Shown piece after piece: positions 7,660-10,234 of a stretch of DNA of 10,234 nt. Both the position numbers and the translations under genes were made by a program. The stretch is taken from positions 1 to 10,234 of the forward strand of contig JAFGSU010000169.1 in assembly GCA_016934435.1 (NCBI GenBank), read 5' to 3'. The notes beneath the pieces were generated by a model. The model did no database searches. It was given only the letters and a program-made list of their open reading frames with translations, and was not told where the DNA came from. Position 1 is the stretch's first letter; every line of letters starts with the position of its first letter. Source of the DNA: Candidatus Zhuqueibacterota bacterium (GTDB lineage Bacteria; Zhuqueibacterota; Zhuqueibacteria; Residuimicrobiales; Residuimicrobiaceae).

Positions 7660-8124
7660 ATGAAAACGTTAAAAGTGGGCGATACAGCGCCCGATTTTTC
7701 TTTGCCGAGCAGTACCGGTGAAACCATATCTCTGCAGGATTTTCTCGGGAAAAAAAGAGTCATCCTTTATTTTTATCCAAAAGATAACACATCCGGTTGT
7801 ACCAAAGAGGCCTGCTCTTTTCGAGATACGCTGCCGGACCTTTCTTCAAAAGACACGGTGGTGTTGGGCGTTAGCGCGGATAGTCTGGATTCGCACAGAA
7901 AGTTTATAAATAAATATAATCTGAATTTCCCTCTGTTATCGGACAGCGATCATAAAGTGGCTGAGGCTTATGGTGCCTGGGGAGAAAAAAATATGTACGG
8001 CAAAAAATACTTTGGAATGATCAGAAAAACTTTTATAATTGATAAGCAGGGAAAGCTGGAACATGTGTTTAATAAAGTAAAAGCAGAAGGGCATGGCCAG
8101 GAAATTCTTGCACTCATCGATTAA
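7660..8124 (+). CDS. bcp: Bcp/PrxQ-type peroxiredoxin (thioredoxin-dependent thiol peroxidase)
   Basis: This is a cytoplasmic peroxidase that reduces hydrogen peroxide and organic hydroperoxides using thioredoxin. Starting at ATG 7660 it is 154 residues, the usual Bcp length, and begins with the family pattern LKVGDTAPDFSLPSSTG. The catalytic motif P40-KDNTSG-C47 (PxxxTxxC) gives the peroxidatic cysteine Cys47. Cys52, five residues on, matches the resolving cysteine of E. coli Bcp (Cys45/Cys50), so it is a CxxxxC atypical 2-Cys enzyme. The later segments VLGVSADSLDSHRKFINKYNLNF, split across the beta-sheet core, and RKTFIIDKQGK are also standard. No signal peptide is seen at this start. The LarA homologue follows after 13 bases and is probably co-transcribed; a functional link is not obvious, though oxidant defence would suit a host with oxygen-sensitive enzymes. 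Confidence 0.94.
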   Translation: MKTLKVGDTAPDFSLPSSTGETISLQDFLGKKRVILYFYPKDNTSGCTKEACSFRDTLPDLSSKDTVVLGVSADSLDSHRKFINKYNLNFPLLSDSDHKVAEAYGAWGEKNMYGKKYFGMIRKTFIIDKQGKLEHVFNKVKAEGHGQEILALID

Positions 8125-8137
8125 TGAATAGGTAAGT

Positions 8138-9400
8138 ATGGAACTTCAATACGGCAGCGGGCGTGTCGTTTTCACGCCCGATTCCTCATTTACCTGGAAC
8201 GTCGTACCGGATACAATTTCGGATAAAATCGAACACGACAGTCGTGGTGTTTTGACGACTGCCATTGACGAGTTAATTTTGCAACTTAAGCAGCGATCCT
8301 TGCCAGCACCGGCCAATTTTCTCATCATCATACCCGATCATACGCGTCGCTGCAGAGGCGATGAGGTATTATCTCTACTATTACCGATGCTCGAGCAGAC
8401 AATACCCGCAAAGTGTGAAATTCTCGTCGCCAACGGGAGTCATAAGGCCATACCCGACCGGGATATTCAGGAACTTGTGGGTGATGATATATTAAAAAAT
8501 TATCTTGTTTCACAACATGTCGCCGATGATCCCGAATCTCTATACTGGCTTGGAGAAACGAAATACGGCACACCAATCTGGTTGAATAAAAAAGTAAGGG
8601 ATTGTGATTTTATCATAACTATCGGTGGAATTCTCTTTCATTACTTTGCCGGATTTGGCGGTGGGCCCAAGATGCTACTTCCTGGTGTAGCCGGACTTGA
8701 AACCATTCGCTGCAATCATCGCCGTACCATAGATTTGAACACAGGTCAGTTCCATCCGAATTGTCAAGAAGGAAATATTGATACCAATCCTGTTTTTTTA
8801 GATTTGGCGGAAATCGTCAAATTTATCCCGAACGTACTTTCGCTGCAATTGCTTCTCTCTCCGGATTATTCCTTCATCGCGGCGGAGGCCGGGGAGATTC
8901 TACCCGTACACCGGCTGCTTTGCGAAAAAGTGCGCCGATTATATGGCATTCCCTTGTCGGAAAAGGCAGATGTAGTGATCGCCAGCGCCGGTGGATATCC
9001 CGCTGATGTCAATCTTATCCAGTCGCATAAATCCATCCATCACGCTTTTCAGGCTGTCAAGGAGAACGGCGTGTTGATTATCCTTGCTGAATGTTCCGAG
9101 GGTAGTGGCTCCAAATTTTTTCTGCCCTATTTTGAGGTCGGTTCCAGCAAGCAAATAGCCGCTCGATTGATGAAGGATTACCAGATCAATGGACATACTG
9201 CCCTATCTCTGAAAAATAAAACCGAACGGGCAATCATCATTCTGGTCTCCGAATTGGAGGATGCGATGGTCATTAAAACGGGGATGATGCCGGCAAAAAA
9301 TATTGATCAAGCCTGGTCGATTGCGAAAACTTTTTTACCCGAGTCTGGCGAAGGTTTTATATTTCCCAATGCCGGCAAATATTTGCCCTATCTGATTTGA
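8138..9400 (+). CDS. LarA-family nickel-pincer-cofactor racemase/epimerase (DUF2088)
   Basis: This is a homologue of lactate racemase LarA, which uses the covalently bound nickel-pincer nucleotide to epimerise a 2-hydroxyacid by hydride transfer. The length of 420 residues matches the family. Key positions read directly: PDHTRR (Asp67, Arg70), NGSHK (His102), LFHYFAGFGGGPK (His168 and cofactor-tethering Lys178), CNH (His194) and GGYPADVNLIQSHK (Lys298). His102, His168, Lys178 and His194 keep the spacing of L. plantarum LarA His108, His174, Lys184 and His200. It should therefore bind the cofactor and be active. Substrate is open, since the family includes enzymes for other 2-hydroxyacids and sugars. 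The start ATG 8138 has only a weak AGGT (8130-8133), and a strong hairpin lies in codons 7-15. It follows bcp by 13 bases. No larB, larC or larE is in the window, so cofactor synthesis would have to be encoded elsewhere. Confidence 0.9.
   Translation: MELQYGSGRVVFTPDSSFTWNVVPDTISDKIEHDSRGVLTTAIDELILQLKQRSLPAPANFLIIIPDHTRRCRGDEVLSLLLPMLEQTIPAKCEILVANGSHKAIPDRDIQELVGDDILKNYLVSQHVADDPESLYWLGETKYGTPIWLNKKVRDCDFIITIGGILFHYFAGFGGGPKMLLPGVAGLETIRCNHRRTIDLNTGQFHPNCQEGNIDTNPVFLDLAEIVKFIPNVLSLQLLLSPDYSFIAAEAGEILPVHRLLCEKVRRLYGIPLSEKADVVIASAGGYPADVNLIQSHKSIHHAFQAVKENGVLIILAECSEGSGSKFFLPYFEVGSSKQIAARLMKDYQINGHTALSLKNKTERAIIILVSELEDAMVIKTGMMPAKNIDQAWSIAKTFLPESGEGFIFPNAGKYLPYLI
8158..8180 (+). other. Stem-loop in the first codons of the larA homologue
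   Basis: CGGGCGTG (8158-8165) and CACGCCCG (8173-8180) pair perfectly over 8 GC-rich bases around the loop TCGTTTT. The stem begins 20 bases after the A of the start codon. No T tract follows, so it is not a terminator. It might hinder or tune translation, given the weak ribosome binding site, or be a chance result of coding sequence. Confidence 0.4.
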
Positions 9401-9406
9401 GTCGAT

Positions 9407-9673
9407 TCAGGAAAACTTGTAGTGTTTACGTACAGCTTCTAAAACACGCCACTCGCAATCAAGTCCTCTGGGAAATGTTACAAGATCGCCTTTGCCGATA
9501 GAAACCTGCTCGTCGCCGGTGACAACCACCACTTTTCCTTCAAGAAAATAGCAAACCTCTTGTTCGTCATAATGCCATGGAAATGTCGAGGGCGCTTTTT
9601 CCCAGACAGGCCATGAGAATACGCCCAAACGATCGAGCTCATCTCCGCTCGGTTTGTCAATTTTAATTTTCAT
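9407..9673 (-). CDS. Small single-domain cupin (DUF861/Cupin_3 type)
   Basis: This is an 88-residue single-domain cupin of the DUF861 type, a family related to the cupin part of EutQ and ureidoglycine aminohydrolase. The whole protein is one small beta-barrel: FSWPVWEKAPSTFPWHYDEQE (19-39, split by the first strands), CYFLEGKVVV, then GKGDLVTFPRGLDCEWRV and a KHYKF end. Of the classical metal ligands, His34 and Glu37/Glu39 are present, but the second His and the motif-2 His are absent (Cys73 and Trp75 lie there), so metal binding is uncertain. The start at 9673 is chosen because AGAGGA (9683-9688) precedes it by 9 bases and the family N-terminus MKIKIDKPS begins there; a longer in-frame version to 9742 adds unrelated residues inside the flavodoxin gene. 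The start overlaps the flavodoxin stop (ATGA), so the two are translationally coupled. Molecular function is unknown. Confidence 0.88.
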   Translation of the reverse strand: MKIKIDKPSGDELDRLGVFSWPVWEKAPSTFPWHYDEQEVCYFLEGKVVVVTGDEQVSIGKGDLVTFPRGLDCEWRVLEAVRKHYKFS

Positions 9674-10215
9674 GACTGTTTTTCCTCTTTTGATAGCAAC
9701 AGGTTTTTTAATTGTTTGGCCCAGGAGCGGATATACTCCCAATCGCGCGTGTCGACACTGCCCTGTGTCGGAACGCCGGTTTTTTCCAGCACGCGCTTCA
9801 TCAGACTCTGCATAACCGGATTGAGACGATCGAAATCAATCTTACCGCCAAAGGCTTCAGAGCTTATGGGATGAATATGCGGATATTTTTCCAGAATGGG
9901 GGGCATATAATCTTTGAGGACTTTATCTCGTCCTTCCTTACAGTTTGCAGTCAGGCACACAAGAAAAAGCGCCAGTTTTTTTTGCGTCAGTTCGAATCGG
10001 TGGGCGCCGATAAAATCCCTTACATTGGCCATGGCTTTATCCGCGCGCACCGAGCTGCCAATCACAACCGTATCATACCCTTCAATGACATCGACACGGT
10101 CGATAGAGTTAACGTCCACTCTGAAAGATGGTTCTTCCAACAGGATTTTTGCAATTTCTTCGGAAACTTCACGTGTCGCCCCATAACCGCTGGAATAGGC
10201 AATTAAGATGTGCAT
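9670..10215 (-). CDS. HemG-like flavodoxin-domain protein (Flavodoxin_5 type)
   Basis: This is a 181-residue FMN-binding flavodoxin fold of the type that includes E. coli HemG (menaquinone-dependent protoporphyrinogen oxidase). The N-terminus MHILIAYSSGYGATREV carries the phosphate-binding loop (residues 8-14, SSGYGAT), followed by YDTVVIGSSVR (48-57) as the second flavin loop. FGGKIDFDRL (122-131) and a C-terminal TRDWEYIRSWAKQL (156-169) resemble the HemG ending, where a DWE-containing helix is also present. The long insert loop characteristic of HemG is plausible around 125-155, but I cannot align it exactly. It could act in haem synthesis or as a general quinone- or thiol-linked flavoprotein; no haem genes are nearby. 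The ATG at 10215 has only a weak GGAT upstream, 19 bases from the window edge, yet it sits right where flavodoxins begin. The cupin gene overlaps its stop. Confidence 0.87.
   Translation of the reverse strand: MHILIAYSSGYGATREVSEEIAKILLEEPSFRVDVNSIDRVDVIEGYDTVVIGSSVRADKAMANVRDFIGAHRFELTQKKLALFLVCLTANCKEGRDKVLKDYMPPILEKYPHIHPISSEAFGGKIDFDRLNPVMQSLMKRVLEKTGVPTQGSVDTRDWEYIRSWAKQLKNLLLSKEEKQS
9683..9688 (-). promoter_or_regulatory. Ribosome binding site that fixes the cupin start
   Basis: AGAGGA on the minus strand lies 9 bases before the ATG at 9673, inside the last codons of the upstream flavodoxin gene. It decides the start of the 88-residue form over the 111-residue reading. Confidence 0.7.
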
Positions 10216-10234
10216 GGTAAAATCCAGAATAATA

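Noticed and set aside
7501..8124. Long GTG-initiated form of the peroxiredoxin (207 residues)
   Set aside because: The extra 53 residues do not look like the family, no ribosome binding site precedes the GTG, and GGGAGG sits properly before ATG 7660.
9407..9742. Long form of the cupin (111 residues)
   Set aside because: The first 23 residues lie wholly inside the flavodoxin gene in another frame, while ATG 9673 has a ribosome binding site and an ATGA overlap with the flavodoxin stop.
9772..9790. GCCGG followed by a T run, resembling a terminator on the plus strand
   Set aside because: There is no paired stem upstream, and it lies within conserved flavodoxin codons.
9712..10206. Long plus-strand open frame of 164 codons opposite the flavodoxin
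   Set aside because: It is antisense to a clearly recognisable flavodoxin, has no ribosome binding site I can see and no family resemblance; it is a shadow frame.

Overview
The window looks like chromosomal DNA from a Gram-negative bacterium. It encodes a complete tripartite RND efflux system, made of an outer-membrane channel, a periplasmic adaptor and an inner-membrane pump, which requires two membranes. Base composition is moderate (by eye, a little under half G+C), ribosome binding sites are mostly clear AGGAG/GGAGG types, and coding density is high. The protein flavours (a VDN/VNN-type RND pump, a membrane-anchored SpoIIE-type phosphatase, a LarA-family protein, a HemG-like flavodoxin) fit an anaerobic or facultative lineage such as the FCB/KSB1-like or deltaproteobacterial groups. 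That placement is a guess and cannot be settled by reading alone.

Layout. Positions 2-6249 form one plus-strand efflux operon: a TetR-family regulator (its 5' end is cut by the window edge), a TolC-like channel, a lipoprotein-type membrane fusion protein and a 1046-residue RND pump. Gaps are 21 and 15 bases, followed by a 4-base ATGA overlap, and the operon ends at a strong rho-independent terminator (6262-6294). Next is a single plus-strand gene for a membrane-anchored PP2C/SpoIIE phosphatase (6385-7476). A plus-strand pair follows: a Bcp-type peroxiredoxin (7660-8124) and, 13 bases on, a LarA-family nickel-pincer racemase/epimerase homologue (8138-9400). The right end carries a minus-strand pair coupled by an ATGA overlap, a HemG-like flavodoxin (10215-9670) and a small DUF861-type cupin (9673-9407). 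It converges on larA with only 6 bases between the stop codons.

How the genes work together. The regulator most likely controls the pump operon it heads. The pump, adaptor and channel would together expel a small hydrophobic or toxic compound across both membranes. The phosphatase resembles the output enzyme of RsbU-like partner-switching pathways, but no anti-sigma kinase or antagonist lies beside it. The peroxiredoxin removes peroxides. The LarA homologue keeps the cofactor-binding and catalytic residues but has no larB/larC/larE cofactor genes in view. The flavodoxin and cupin are probably co-translated, with unknown joint function.

I found no mobile elements, CRISPR arrays, tRNA or rRNA genes, and no clearly new system. 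The observations most worth a second look are a perfect 14-bp palindrome between tetR and the channel gene, the altered proton-relay residues of the pump, and the isolated LarA homologue with a hairpin in its first codons.
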